This document shows positions 41,259 to 49,731 of a stretch of DNA of 64,000 bases, piece by piece. Position 1 is the stretch's first letter. Every line of letters starts with the position of its first letter. The position numbers were made by a program, and so were the translations under genes. The stretch lies in contig NZ_DASZBU010000005.1 in the NCBI RefSeq assembly GCF_035943815.1, positions 319,563 to 383,562 on the forward strand. Reading direction: 5' to 3'. Below the pieces are notes generated by a model, which was given only the letters and a program-made list of their open reading frames with translations, did not search any database and was not told the origin of the DNA. The stretch is from Frateuria_A sp035943815 (GTDB taxonomy: Bacteria; Pseudomonadota; Gammaproteobacteria; Xanthomonadales; Rhodanobacteraceae).

Positions 41259-43156
41259 GCGAGGCGCTGCACCAGTTCCATTTCCTGCGCGCCGACTGGC
41301 TGTGGCTGCTGCTCGCGTTGCCCGCGATCGCCTGGCTGGCGGCTCGCGCGCAGGGCGCGCAGGCGCAGCTGGAACGGCTGGTCGACGCGGACCTGCTGCC
41401 GCACCTGCTGCAGGGCCGGCCGCAGCGGCGCGGGGCGCCGTCGTGGTTGCTCGGCATCGGCTGGATGCTGGCCGTGCTGGCGCTGGCCGGCCCGGCCTGG
41501 AGCCGCGTGCCGCTACCGCTGTACGCCGACCGCGCGGCGCAGGTGGTGGCCATCTCGTTGTCCCAGCGCATGCTCGCGCGCGATGTCGCGCCGAGCCGGC
41601 TCGACCGGGCGCGCTACAAGGCGCGCGACCTGTTTGCCGCCAACCACGGCGGGCTCAATGCGCTGGTCGCCTACGCGGGCGAGGCCTTCGTGGTAGCGCC
41701 GCTCACCTCCGACGCCGGCAGCCTCAACGACCTGCTCGATGCCCTCGCGCCCGACACCATGCCGGTAGAGGGCGACAACGCCGCCGCAGCGATAGCGCGC
41801 GGCGCGGCGCTGATCCGCGATGCCAAGGTGGGCGGCGGCTCGCTGGTGCTCATCACCGATCGGGCCGGCGCGCAGGCGCAGCAGGCGGCGCGCCAGGCGC
41901 GCGCGGACGGTGTGCGCGTCTCGGTGCTCGGCATCGGCACCCCGCAGGGGGCGCCGGTGCCGCTTACCGATGGCGGCTTCCTGCGCGGCGACCGTGGCGA
42001 ACTGGCGATGGCCGGACGCGACGACGCCGCACTCGCGGCGCTCGCCGCGGCCGGCGGCGGCCAGTACGTGCCGATGCGCGAGGATCGCGCCGACGTCCAG
42101 ACCCTGGCCGGACAACTGCGCACCGGCGAGGCTGACATCGCCAGCGGCCTGGCCGGCGCGCAATGGGAGGATCGCGGCCCCTGGCTGCTGCTGCCGCTGC
42201 TGCCGCTGCTGGCGCTCGCCTTCCGTCGCGGCTGGCTGGTGCTGCTGGCGCTGGTGCTGTTGCCGGCACTGCCGGGCCGGGCACACGCCGGCACCTGGCA
42301 GGACCTGTGGCAACGCCGCGACCAGCAGGCCGCGCAAGCACTGCGCGAAGGCCACGCGAAACAGGCCCGCACGCTGGCGCGCGATCCGGCCCTGCGCGGC
42401 GCCGCCGCCTATCGCGCTGGCGACTACGACGCGGCGATCGAGGCCTTGCAGCCGCTCGACACCGCCGATGCGCAATACAACCTCGGCAACGCGCTGGCCA
42501 AGGCCGGCCGCTATCAGGACGCGCTCGCCGCCTACGACCGCGCGCTCGCGCGTGACCCGGCTGATGCGGACGCCAAGGCCAACCGCCAGGCGGTGGAAGG
42601 CTGGCTGCGTCGCCAGCCGCCGAAGCAGGATGCGTCCTCCGACGCGCGGAACCAGGGCGGCGGCCAGTCCTCGAAGAAATCCCAACAAGGACAGGGCGAG
42701 GAGCAGTCCAAGAAGGACAGCCAGGGTAATCGCCAGGGCGAGCAGCAGGATGGCCGGCAGGACAGCCAGGGCAAGCAGGGGCAGGGCCGGCAGCCGCCGA
42801 ATGCGCAGGGTGGCGAAGATCGCGCCGGACGCGATGGCTCGCGCGCGCAGGAGCCCGCGGCCAGCCGTCCGTTGACGCAGCAGCAGCAGGCCGAGCAACA
42901 GGCGCGCACCGCACGCGCCGGCCAGGCGCTCAAGCAGCAGATGGACCAGGCGCTGGGCGCGGCGGCCAGGAAGCAGGGCAGCGAGCATCAGCTGGGCGCG
43001 CTGGACCAGGACGATCCGCAGGCGCGCCTGCCCGCCGAGCTGCGCCAGGCGCTGCAGCGCGTACCGGACGATCCGGGCGCGCTGCTGCGGCGCAAGTTCG
43101 AGCTGGAGTACCGCCAGCGCCATGGTGCCGCCACCACCGAGGACGACCTGCCGTGA
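41255..43156 (+). CDS. VWA plus TPR membrane protein (BatB-BatC fusion) with degenerate MIDAS
   Basis: The 633-aa protein has N-terminal helices (about 13-30 and 63-80) and a VWA domain in which the MIDAS aspartate is replaced (VVAISLSQRML instead of xDxSxS). Two further helices lie around residues 305-345. A TPR region follows (about 380-455: YRAGDYDAAIEAL, YNLGNALAKAGRYQDALAAYDRAL), then a low-complexity tract rich in Gln, Lys, Asp and Gly (about 460-560). It combines BatB and BatC, which are separate in Bacteroides. The degenerate site suggests a structural rather than metal-binding VWA. Confidence 0.92.
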   Translation: MSEALHQFHFLRADWLWLLLALPAIAWLAARAQGAQAQLERLVDADLLPHLLQGRPQRRGAPSWLLGIGWMLAVLALAGPAWSRVPLPLYADRAAQVVAISLSQRMLARDVAPSRLDRARYKARDLFAANHGGLNALVAYAGEAFVVAPLTSDAGSLNDLLDALAPDTMPVEGDNAAAAIARGAALIRDAKVGGGSLVLITDRAGAQAQQAARQARADGVRVSVLGIGTPQGAPVPLTDGGFLRGDRGELAMAGRDDAALAALAAAGGGQYVPMREDRADVQTLAGQLRTGEADIASGLAGAQWEDRGPWLLLPLLPLLALAFRRGWLVLLALVLLPALPGRAHAGTWQDLWQRRDQQAAQALREGHAKQARTLARDPALRGAAAYRAGDYDAAIEALQPLDTADAQYNLGNALAKAGRYQDALAAYDRALARDPADADAKANRQAVEGWLRRQPPKQDASSDARNQGGGQSSKKSQQGQGEEQSKKDSQGNRQGEQQDGRQDSQGKQGQGRQPPNAQGGEDRAGRDGSRAQEPAASRPLTQQQQAEQQARTARAGQALKQQMDQALGAAARKQGSEHQLGALDQDDPQARLPAELRQALQRVPDDPGALLRRKFELEYRQRHGAATTEDDLP

Positions 43157-44829
43157 GGCGCTGCGCCGTACTGCTGCTGTTCCTGCTGTTGCCGGTGCTG
43201 GCGCATGCCGCAAGCGTGCAGGCCTCGCTGGATCGAACCCAGGTGCAGCTGGGTGAAACCGTCACGCTCAACCTGCGGGTCGAGGGCGGTGGCATGGCGC
43301 AGGCGCCGGACCTGTCCGCGCTGGCGGCCGACTTCGAGGTGCTGGGGAGCTCGAGCAACACCAGCGTGAGCATCGTCAATGGCCAGCGCAGCGCCCAGTT
43401 CACCGTGGGCATCGCGCTGCGGCCCCGCCACGTCGGGCAGTTGTCGATCCCGTCGCTGGACTTCGCCGGAGCGCGCACACAGCCGCTCACGCTCACCGTC
43501 ACCGCGCCCGACCCCTCCACCGCGGCGAACAGCGGCAAGCCGGTCTTCCTGGAGGCCAACGTCGACCAGGGCCACGTACGCGTGGGGCAGCAGTTGCTGT
43601 TCACGGTGCGCCTGTACCTGGCCGGCACGCTGAGCAACGGTTCGCTGAGCGAACCGCAGTTGCCCGGCATCGATGCGCGGCGGCTGGGCGACGACCTGGA
43701 TTACGACGTGGTGCGCGGCGGCCGCGCCTACCACGTGATCGAGCGGCGCTATGCGCTGATCCCCCAGCAGGCGGGAACCATACAGTTGCCGGCGGTGACT
43801 TTCCAGGGCGAGCTGATCGACCCGGCCGATCCCGACAGCTTCTTCGCCATGGGCACGCCCACCAGCGCGGCCTCGCCGCCGGTGACGATCCAGGTGGACG
43901 CGCCGCCGCCGCATTGGGGCAGCAGCGCCTGGCTGCCGGCGCGCGGGCTGAGCCTTACCCTGGACGGGTTACCGGCGGACGGCAAGGTACGTGTCGGCCA
44001 GCCGCTTGACCTGGTGATGACGCTGCAAGCCACCGGCCTGCCGTACGAGGCCTTGCCGGCGCTGAGTCTGCCGGATCTGGACGGCGCCACGGTCTATCCC
44101 GACAAGCCGGTGACCGGCACGCGCAACGACGGCCACTGGCTGATCGGCCGCCGCCAGCAGACCTTCGCGGTGGTGCCCGGCCGCACGGGCACGCTCACCC
44201 TCCCTGCCGTCACGCTGAAGTGGTGGAACGTTGAGACCGGCCAGGCAGAAGAAGCGCGCATTCCTGCGCACGTGCTGACGGTGCTGCCTGCCGCGGCAGG
44301 CGGATCCGCGCCGGCCGCCCCGGCGCCGGCTGCTTCGGCACCCGTGCCCTCGAAGACGCCGGCCTCGTCGCCATCGCCGGCATCGGGCGCGCATCCACTG
44401 CCCTGGCGGGGGGCCGTACTCGTGGCGGCGGCGCTGGTGCTGGTAGCCGGTGCGCTCGCCGTGTGGTGGGCGTGGCGCCGCCGTCCCCGTGTCGATCGGG
44501 CGGCGCATGCCCCCACCCACCGCGGCTTGCGCGCGGCCTTCCTCGCGGCTGCGCGCGGCGACGACACGGCCGCGCAGTCGCATGCACTGCTCGCATGGGC
44601 GCGCGCGGAACGGCCGGGCCTGGCGAACCTCGGCGCGCTGGCCGACGCGCTCGCCTCGGCGAGCCAGCGAGAGGCCATCGATCATCTGCAGCGGCGTCGC
44701 TTCGCCACCGACGGGAACGCGGCGTCGCCCGACCTGGCGGCGGCCTTCGCCCGGGGCTTCCAGTGGCGCGACGGCCCGCCTGGCGAGCAACCGCCGCTGC
44801 CGCCGCTCTACCCGTTCAAGCTGCGTTGA
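43153..44829 (+). CDS. BatD family protein
   Basis: The 558-aa protein starts at GTG overlapping the previous stop. It has a signal peptide (LLLFLLLPVLAHAAS, cleavage near residue 20) and tandem beta-sandwich domains beginning QASLDRTQVQLGETVTLNL. BatD motifs include FVLEANVDQ-like VFLEANVDQGHVRVGQQL and YALIPQQAGTIQLPAVTF. A Pro/Ala/Ser linker (about 375-415), a membrane helix (about 420-440) and a cytoplasmic helical tail follow. It is the periplasmic partner of the VWA proteins. Its 3' end overlaps the convergent macro-domain gene by 14 bp. Confidence 0.92.
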   Translation: MRRCAVLLLFLLLPVLAHAASVQASLDRTQVQLGETVTLNLRVEGGGMAQAPDLSALAADFEVLGSSSNTSVSIVNGQRSAQFTVGIALRPRHVGQLSIPSLDFAGARTQPLTLTVTAPDPSTAANSGKPVFLEANVDQGHVRVGQQLLFTVRLYLAGTLSNGSLSEPQLPGIDARRLGDDLDYDVVRGGRAYHVIERRYALIPQQAGTIQLPAVTFQGELIDPADPDSFFAMGTPTSAASPPVTIQVDAPPPHWGSSAWLPARGLSLTLDGLPADGKVRVGQPLDLVMTLQATGLPYEALPALSLPDLDGATVYPDKPVTGTRNDGHWLIGRRQQTFAVVPGRTGTLTLPAVTLKWWNVETGQAEEARIPAHVLTVLPAAAGGSAPAAPAPAASAPVPSKTPASSPSPASGAHPLPWRGAVLVAAALVLVAGALAVWWAWRRRPRVDRAAHAPTHRGLRAAFLAAARGDDTAAQSHALLAWARAERPGLANLGALADALASASQREAIDHLQRRRFATDGNAASPDLAAAFARGFQWRDGPPGEQPPLPPLYPFKLR

Positions 44830-45340
44830 AGACGCGCTGCCACAGTGCGGTCATGGCCTCGTTGAGGAAGCACAGACGTACCTCCAGTGCCGGCATCGCC
44901 TCGGAGAGCGTGTTGCGCAGGCTGGTGCGGGCGACCTCGGCCGCCAGCTCCGGCGGATAGCCGTAGGCGCCGCAACTGATTGCCGGGAACGCGATCGAGC
45001 GCAGCCCGTGCGCGCGCGCCAACCGCAGCGAGCGGCGGTAGCAGGCGGCCAGCAGTTGCGGTTCGTCGTGGTCGCCGCCCTGCCACACCGGCCCCACCGT
45101 GTGGATGACGTGGGCGGAGGCCAGGTCGAAGCCGGGCGTGATGCGCGCCTCACCGGTGGGGCAGCGCACGCCGGGTGCGACTTCCGGCAGCGCGCGGCAG
45201 GCCTCGAGCAGCTGCGGGCCGGCGGCGCGATGGATCGCGCCATCGACCCCGCCGCCGCCGAGCAGGCTGCGGTTGGCGGCGTTGACGATGGCGTCGACGG
45301 CAAGATGGGTGAGGTCGGCGGTGAGCAGGCTGATCGACAT
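44816..45340 (-). CDS. ymdB: Macro-domain O-acetyl-ADP-ribose deacetylase
   Basis: The 174-aa single macro domain shows all ADP-ribose contacts: VDAIVNAANRSLLGGGG, VDGAIHRAAG, GEARITPGF, VIHTVGPVW and the phosphate loop FPAISCGAYGYP. It hydrolyses O-acetyl-ADP-ribose and may remove ADP-ribose from proteins; E. coli YmdB also modulates RNase III. It is divergent from the MarR gene over 58 bp. Confidence 0.95.
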   Translation of the reverse strand: MSISLLTADLTHLAVDAIVNAANRSLLGGGGVDGAIHRAAGPQLLEACRALPEVAPGVRCPTGEARITPGFDLASAHVIHTVGPVWQGGDHDEPQLLAACYRRSLRLARAHGLRSIAFPAISCGAYGYPPELAAEVARTSLRNTLSEAMPALEVRLCFLNEAMTALWQRVFNAA

Positions 45341-45398
45341 GGGGCGTATGTTTCGCGCGGGCGGCGCTTTATCCTTGGGCGTAGGGACGGGAGATCAC

Positions 45399-45854
45399 AT
45401 GAAACCTGAAGACATTCCGTTCGGTTACCTGCTCAGCGATGTGACCCTGCTGTTCCGCAAGCATTTCGATCGCCGCGCCGTGCGCTTCGGCCTGACCCGC
45501 GCGCAATGGCGGGCGATCAAGATGCTGCACCACCGCGAGGAGGATCTGCGGCAGACCGAACTGGCCGAATACCTGGAGATGGAACCGATCGCGGTAGGCC
45601 GCGTGATCGATCGGCTGCAGGCGGCCGGCTTCGTCGAACGCCGTCCGGATCCGAAGGACCGTCGCGCCTGGCGATTGCACCTGACGCCGCGTGCGCGTGC
45701 GGTGATCGACGACATGCAGGAGATCGGCCGCGGCCTGCGCAAGGACGCCACCGCCGGGATCAGCGCCGAGGAACTGACCCAGGCGCTGGCGGTGATCGGC
45801 CGCATCAAGGACAACCTGCAGGCACTGGACCAGGGCGAAGCCGGCCAGGACTGA
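45399..45854 (+). CDS. MarR-family transcriptional regulator
   Basis: The 151-aa protein has a winged helix at about residues 30-100 with RAQWRAIKMLHHREEDLRQ, LAEYLEMEPIAVGRVIDRLQ (recognition helix) and the wing RRPDPKDRRAWRLHLTPRA. MarR dimers repress efflux or stress genes and are released by small ligands or oxidation. The likely target is not evident; the divergent macro-domain gene and its own promoter are candidates. It has no cysteine, arguing against thiol sensing. Confidence 0.93.
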   Translation: MKPEDIPFGYLLSDVTLLFRKHFDRRAVRFGLTRAQWRAIKMLHHREEDLRQTELAEYLEMEPIAVGRVIDRLQAAGFVERRPDPKDRRAWRLHLTPRARAVIDDMQEIGRGLRKDATAGISAEELTQALAVIGRIKDNLQALDQGEAGQD

Positions 45855-46160
45855 AACCGCCCGGGCCGGGACGGCGATGCCCCATGGCAGGGGCCGAGGG
45901 TGGCCGCCTTCGGTCCAAACGTCATGGCCGGTAAATCGGGTGCCGCTTGCCGCGTTATGGCAGGTCCGCATCGCGTCAGGCGAACGCCACGGCCTGCATC
46001 TCCCCAATCGACGTTGGCGTGTCGCCGAAAAAAAACCTCCCCGCCATTGCCGTCCTCGTGCTCGTCGCCTTGGGCGCGCGCTATGAATGGCACCGCCGGC
46101 GGCTACGACGGCAGCCAAGGTCATGCGCTAGGGTAGCGAAGTCAGTTCACGGAGCGGGCC
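45855..46160. other. 306-bp gap without a confident gene
   Basis: An A8 run at about 46028-46035 sits within a GTG-started frame (GTG near 46020). That frame would encode SPKKNLPAIAVLVLVALGAR, a possible single membrane helix, but it has no stop for over a kilobase and runs through the next gene. It may be the scar of a small membrane-protein gene. No other feature is clear. Confidence 0.4.
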
Positions 46161-46550
46161 ATGTCGCGCGTCACCCTCGCCGCACTGGCGACCCTTTTCA
46201 CCCTGGCCGGCGCCGGTTGCGCGGCCCGCGCAAGCGAGCCCGGCCTGCTCGACGATGCGGCGCTCGCGATCTATGCGGCTCGACCGTTCGACAAGCGGGC
46301 GATGATGGGCCAGACGGTCGAGCTCGGCCGCAACCACGGCATGTCGGTGGTGGCGGAGTTCCCCTGTGCGGACGTCTGCCCGCAATACACCGTGCGGATC
46401 ATCCACTACCGCCTGCCCGCGGGCGCCGACTGTGCAGGCGCGGGCGGGATCCTGAAGAGCGTACTGGTGCCGGTGGCGATCGCCGCGCTGCCCAAGGATT
46501 TCTGCGTGCCGAAGGTGCTGGCTGGCAGCGGCGACTACTACACGCGCTGA
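46161..46550 (+). CDS. Secreted protein of unknown function with paired cysteines
   Basis: The 129-aa protein has an N-terminal signal (MSRVTLAALATLFTLAGAGC). It could be a lipoprotein cleaved before Cys20, or a Sec substrate cut near ARASE. The mature part has four cysteines (FPCADVCPQ, ADCAGAGG, DFCVPKV), suggesting two disulfides in the periplasm. No family is recognised. It lies alone between the MarR gene and the convergent M28 peptidase. Confidence 0.7.
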   Translation: MSRVTLAALATLFTLAGAGCAARASEPGLLDDAALAIYAARPFDKRAMMGQTVELGRNHGMSVVAEFPCADVCPQYTVRIIHYRLPAGADCAGAGGILKSVLVPVAIAALPKDFCVPKVLAGSGDYYTR

Positions 46551-46594
46551 CCTCCAGCCCGCTTCCCCGGGCGCCGGGGAAGCGGGGGCGTGCA

Positions 46595-48031
46595 TCAGTC
46601 GCCCGCACCGTCGTTGGCGAAGGCACCTGGTGCCGAGCCGAAGTCGCCGTCGGCCTGCGCGGCCATGTACGAGAATGCTGCGTACACCGCCACGTTCTGC
46701 GCCATGTCCTTCGGGTCGATCTTGTCCAGCGTGTCGGCGGCCGTGTGATGCCAGTCGAAGTAGTCGGTGCCGTCCTGCGTGAGCGACAAAGCGGCCATGC
46801 CCTTGCCGTGCATCTGCGACAGGTCCGAGCCACCGCCACCGGGCCGCTTGGCGTCATAGGCCACGCCGACCGGCGCCAGCACCTTGGCGATCTGCGCGAT
46901 CGCGCCGCGGGCTTCGGGCTTCACGCTCGCGCTCATGCGCCAGACCTTCCCGGCGCCGAAGTCGGATTCGGTGCCGAGCTGGAACTTGCCCACCTCGCCG
47001 GCATGCTTCTCCGCGTAGGCGCGGCCGCCCCACAGCCCCATTTCCTCGTTGGCGAAGGCGATCACGCGGATGGTGCGGTCCGGACGCTGCGGCAGGTCGC
47101 GGATCAGCTTGCCGGCAGCCATGGCGATGGCCACGCCGGCGCCGTCGTCGATCGCGCCGGTGCCGGGATCCCATGAATCGAGGTGGCCGCCGATGGCGAC
47201 CACCTGGTCGGGATGCTTCGCGCCGGTGATCTCGCCGATCACGTTGGTGCCGGTGTATTGCCCCTCGATGCCGCAGTCGAGGTCGAGCCGGACCGTGACC
47301 GGCTTGCCGTAGCCGAGCGCGCGCTCGAGCTGGTCGGCGTCCGGGTTGGACACCGCGGCGGCGGGGATCGTGTTGGACGGATCGCGGAAGCCGGTCACGC
47401 CGGTGTTCGGCGTACGGCTGTGCGGATCGGTGCCGACGGTGCGCAGCAGGTAACCGACCGCACCCTTGGCCTGCGCCACTACCGGGCCCTGCACGCGGAT
47501 CGGCGAGCCGGTGCCGTAGTCGTGGCCGTCCTTGTAGCGATGCATGCGGAAGTCGACGAACACGATCTTGCCCTTGACCGTGGACGGGTCGGCCGCCTTG
47601 AGCGCGTCGAGGCTCTCGAACCTGACGATCTGCGCGGTGAGCCCTCCCTTGGGCGTGCCCGGCGAATACCCCAGCGCGGTCAGCACCATGGCCTGCGGGA
47701 ACGGCGATACGATCGCGCCGTGCTCGCTGCGGCGCACCCACTTGGGATAGGTCACCGGCTCGGTGTAGACCTTGTCGAAGCCCAGCGCCTTGAACTTGGC
47801 GATCGCCCAGTCAACGCCGCGCTGGTCGGCCGGACTGCCGGCAAGACGCGGACCAACCTCGGTGGTCAGCGATTGGACGATTCGGTAGCCGGTGTCATCG
47901 TGCAACGCCTTGTCGCGCAGCCGTTCGGCCGTCTTTACGGCCGCGGCGGGAACGATGGTGTCGGCGGCACAGGCGACGCCGCTGGCCAGCATCAGGCTGG
48001 CGGCGAGCAGGGTGAGGGAAGGACGGCGCAT
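46595..48031 (-). CDS. Secreted M28-family metallopeptidase
   Basis: The 478-aa protein has a signal peptide (MRRPSLTLLAASLMLASGV, then ACAAD; cleavage near residue 24). A PA-like insert lies at about 130-270, and the M28 catalytic domain has GGHLDSWDPGTGAIDDGAGV (His and Asp zinc ligands), FANEEMGLWGG (catalytic Glu and zinc Glu), ESDFG and a final zinc histidine near DWHHTAADT. The pattern fits bacterial aminopeptidase/carboxypeptidase Q-like enzymes that digest peptides in the periplasm. The start at 48031 is set by the signal peptide. Confidence 0.93.
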   Translation of the reverse strand: MRRPSLTLLAASLMLASGVACAADTIVPAAAVKTAERLRDKALHDDTGYRIVQSLTTEVGPRLAGSPADQRGVDWAIAKFKALGFDKVYTEPVTYPKWVRRSEHGAIVSPFPQAMVLTALGYSPGTPKGGLTAQIVRFESLDALKAADPSTVKGKIVFVDFRMHRYKDGHDYGTGSPIRVQGPVVAQAKGAVGYLLRTVGTDPHSRTPNTGVTGFRDPSNTIPAAAVSNPDADQLERALGYGKPVTVRLDLDCGIEGQYTGTNVIGEITGAKHPDQVVAIGGHLDSWDPGTGAIDDGAGVAIAMAAGKLIRDLPQRPDRTIRVIAFANEEMGLWGGRAYAEKHAGEVGKFQLGTESDFGAGKVWRMSASVKPEARGAIAQIAKVLAPVGVAYDAKRPGGGGSDLSQMHGKGMAALSLTQDGTDYFDWHHTAADTLDKIDPKDMAQNVAVYAAFSYMAAQADGDFGSAPGAFANDGAGD

Positions 48032-48153
48032 CGGGGACTCCACATGGGATGAACGCCCGATTATTGGGGTCGCGGCCGTTGGCGGCGTAGGCCAGAAGTC
48101 ATGAAGACCGGGGGAACGGGGGCGGCCTTCCTTTCCCGTTCCCCTCCCGGTGC

Positions 48154-48552
48154 CTACTGTCTGGCCTTCAGCAGATCGCGGATCTCGGTGAGCAGCACCA
48201 CGTCCGGCGGGACGGCAGGTTTCGCCTCTTCCCTGCGGCTGAGACGGTTGATCGCCTTGACCATCAGGAAGATCACGAAGGCGATGATCAGGAAGGTGAT
48301 CACCGTATTGATGAAGGCGCCGTACTGGATCGCCACCTCGGCGGTCTTGGTCGCCGGATCGGCCGGTTTGAGCACCCATTTGAGCTGCGAGAAGTCGATG
48401 CCGCCGGTGAGCCAGCCGATCGGCGGCATGATCACCTGGTCGACCAGCGAACTGACGATCTTGCCGAACGCGCCGCCGATCACCACGCCTACGGCCAGGT
48501 CGACCACGTTGCCGCGCATGGCGAATTTCTTGAATTCCTCCAACATGCTCAT
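48154..48552 (-). CDS. mscL: Large-conductance mechanosensitive channel MscL
   Basis: The 132-aa protein has the N-terminal amphipathic helix MSMLEEFKKFAMRGNVVDLA, pore helix TM1 (VGVVIGGAFGKIVSSLV), TM2 (FINTVITFLIIAFVIFLMV) and the RREE-containing C-terminal bundle. It opens on membrane tension during osmotic downshock. Length and motifs are standard. Confidence 0.97.
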   Translation of the reverse strand: MSMLEEFKKFAMRGNVVDLAVGVVIGGAFGKIVSSLVDQVIMPPIGWLTGGIDFSQLKWVLKPADPATKTAEVAIQYGAFINTVITFLIIAFVIFLMVKAINRLSRREEAKPAVPPDVVLLTEIRDLLKARQ

Positions 48553-48598
48553 GCCAGATCCTCCGGTTGCTGTTGATGGTCCAGGTGCGGCCGGCGGC

Positions 48599-49285
48599 TT
48601 ACACGATCCGGCCTTCCAGCGTGGCGATGCCCTCCAGTTCGGCGTGGAAGCGGTCGCCGCGCTGCAACGCCGCCACGCCGGCCGGCGTGCCCGTGAAGAT
48701 CAGGTCGCCCGGCTTCAGTTCGAAAAGCTTCGAGAGCGCCGCGATGATGGAAGGCACGTCGTGCACCATCGCCTCCAGCGCCGATTGCTGGCGCAGCTCC
48801 CCGTTCACCACGAGGCTCAGGCGCGTCCGCGGCCCCGGCCGGCCACGCTCGGCCGGGCACAGCGCCGACACGGGTGCGGAATGGTCGAACGCCTTGGCCA
48901 CGTCCCAGGGATGGCCCTTGGCCTTGGCCTGCGCCTGCAGATCGCGGCGGGTGAGGTCCAGCCCCACGCCGTAGCCGAAAATCAGCGACGAGGTCTGCTC
49001 CGGCGCAATGTCGCGCCCGCCAGCGGCGAGCGCTACCACCATCTCCACCTCATGGTGCAGCTCGGCGGTGGCCGAAGGGTAGGGCACGTCCGCGCCATCG
49101 CCCACCACGGCGTCGGCCGGCTTGCAGAAGAACATCGGCTGCTCGCGGTCCACGGTGGCGCCCATCTCGCGCGCGTGGTCGGCGTAGTTGCGGCCGATGC
49201 AGAAGATGCGGCGGACCGGGAAACGGGCATCGCTGCCGGTTACTGGCAGGCTCGCGGGCGTGGGGGCTTCGATGACGTAGCGCAT
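48599..49285 (-). CDS. Fumarylacetoacetate hydrolase-family protein
   Basis: The 228-aa protein has RIFCIGRNYADHAREMG, the metal-binding ELHHEVEMVVAL, GYGVGLDLTRRDLQ and the C-terminal IFTGTPAGVAAL. This short form is most like fumarylpyruvate hydrolases and bacterial acylpyruvases. The likely substrate is a beta-diketone such as fumarylpyruvate or oxaloacetate, but it cannot be fixed from sequence. It precedes mscL by 46 bp on the same strand. Confidence 0.93.
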   Translation of the reverse strand: MRYVIEAPTPASLPVTGSDARFPVRRIFCIGRNYADHAREMGATVDREQPMFFCKPADAVVGDGADVPYPSATAELHHEVEMVVALAAGGRDIAPEQTSSLIFGYGVGLDLTRRDLQAQAKAKGHPWDVAKAFDHSAPVSALCPAERGRPGPRTRLSLVVNGELRQQSALEAMVHDVPSIIAALSKLFELKPGDLIFTGTPAGVAALQRGDRFHAELEGIATLEGRIV

Positions 49286-49731
49286 CGATCTAGCGTAGCG
49301 CAGCATGCGCATGAGCGCGCACCGCACGCGGGCCACGGCTGCTGTCGACGCCAGCGTGGCACCTGGGGACGTAACGGACGTGCGGGGCTTCGGTGGCGAT
49401 GGCAACACGCTGGTGCACGTGCCCTGCATACCCTCGTCGGACGAGGCAGGTTGGACCGTGCGCTCGGGTATGGGTTGCAGCTCCAGCCGGCCCACGGCCA
49501 ATACGTGATCGCGGTTGCTCTCCTGCTGCGCTACCCGACCTCTCCAAGGCGGCGATCGATGAGGCCATGCAACGCTCGCCCGGGCGGTCCAGGCCGCCTC
49601 CCGCAGCCGCGTGCTCTGCGGCTGACCACGCCCGGCTGACATCTGTCATTCGCGATGGCTGATGCGCCGCGCTGTTGCGTAGTGCAAGCTTGCCGCATCG
49701 TTGGCAGGTGCAAACGGACGGCAGGTGGGGC
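49286..49731. other. 446-bp gap with a candidate operator
   Basis: No convincing gene is present between the divergent FAH and adaptor genes. The region must hold promoters for both. The only clear structure is the short inverted repeat TGACA-TC-TGTCA at 49637-49648, about 85 bp before the adaptor start. Confidence 0.5.
49637..49648 (+). promoter_or_regulatory. Candidate operator TGACA-N2-TGTCA
   Basis: The perfect 5-bp arms with a 2-bp centre resemble half-site palindromes used by NarL/DesR-type response regulators and similar factors that often control MacAB-like operons. No regulator gene is adjacent within this window. Confidence 0.3.

Noticed and set aside
46020..46130. Small membrane-helix frame after the MarR gene, with an A8 tract
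   Set aside because: It has no stop at a sensible place and no conservation can be judged; kept only as a remark in the gap entry.
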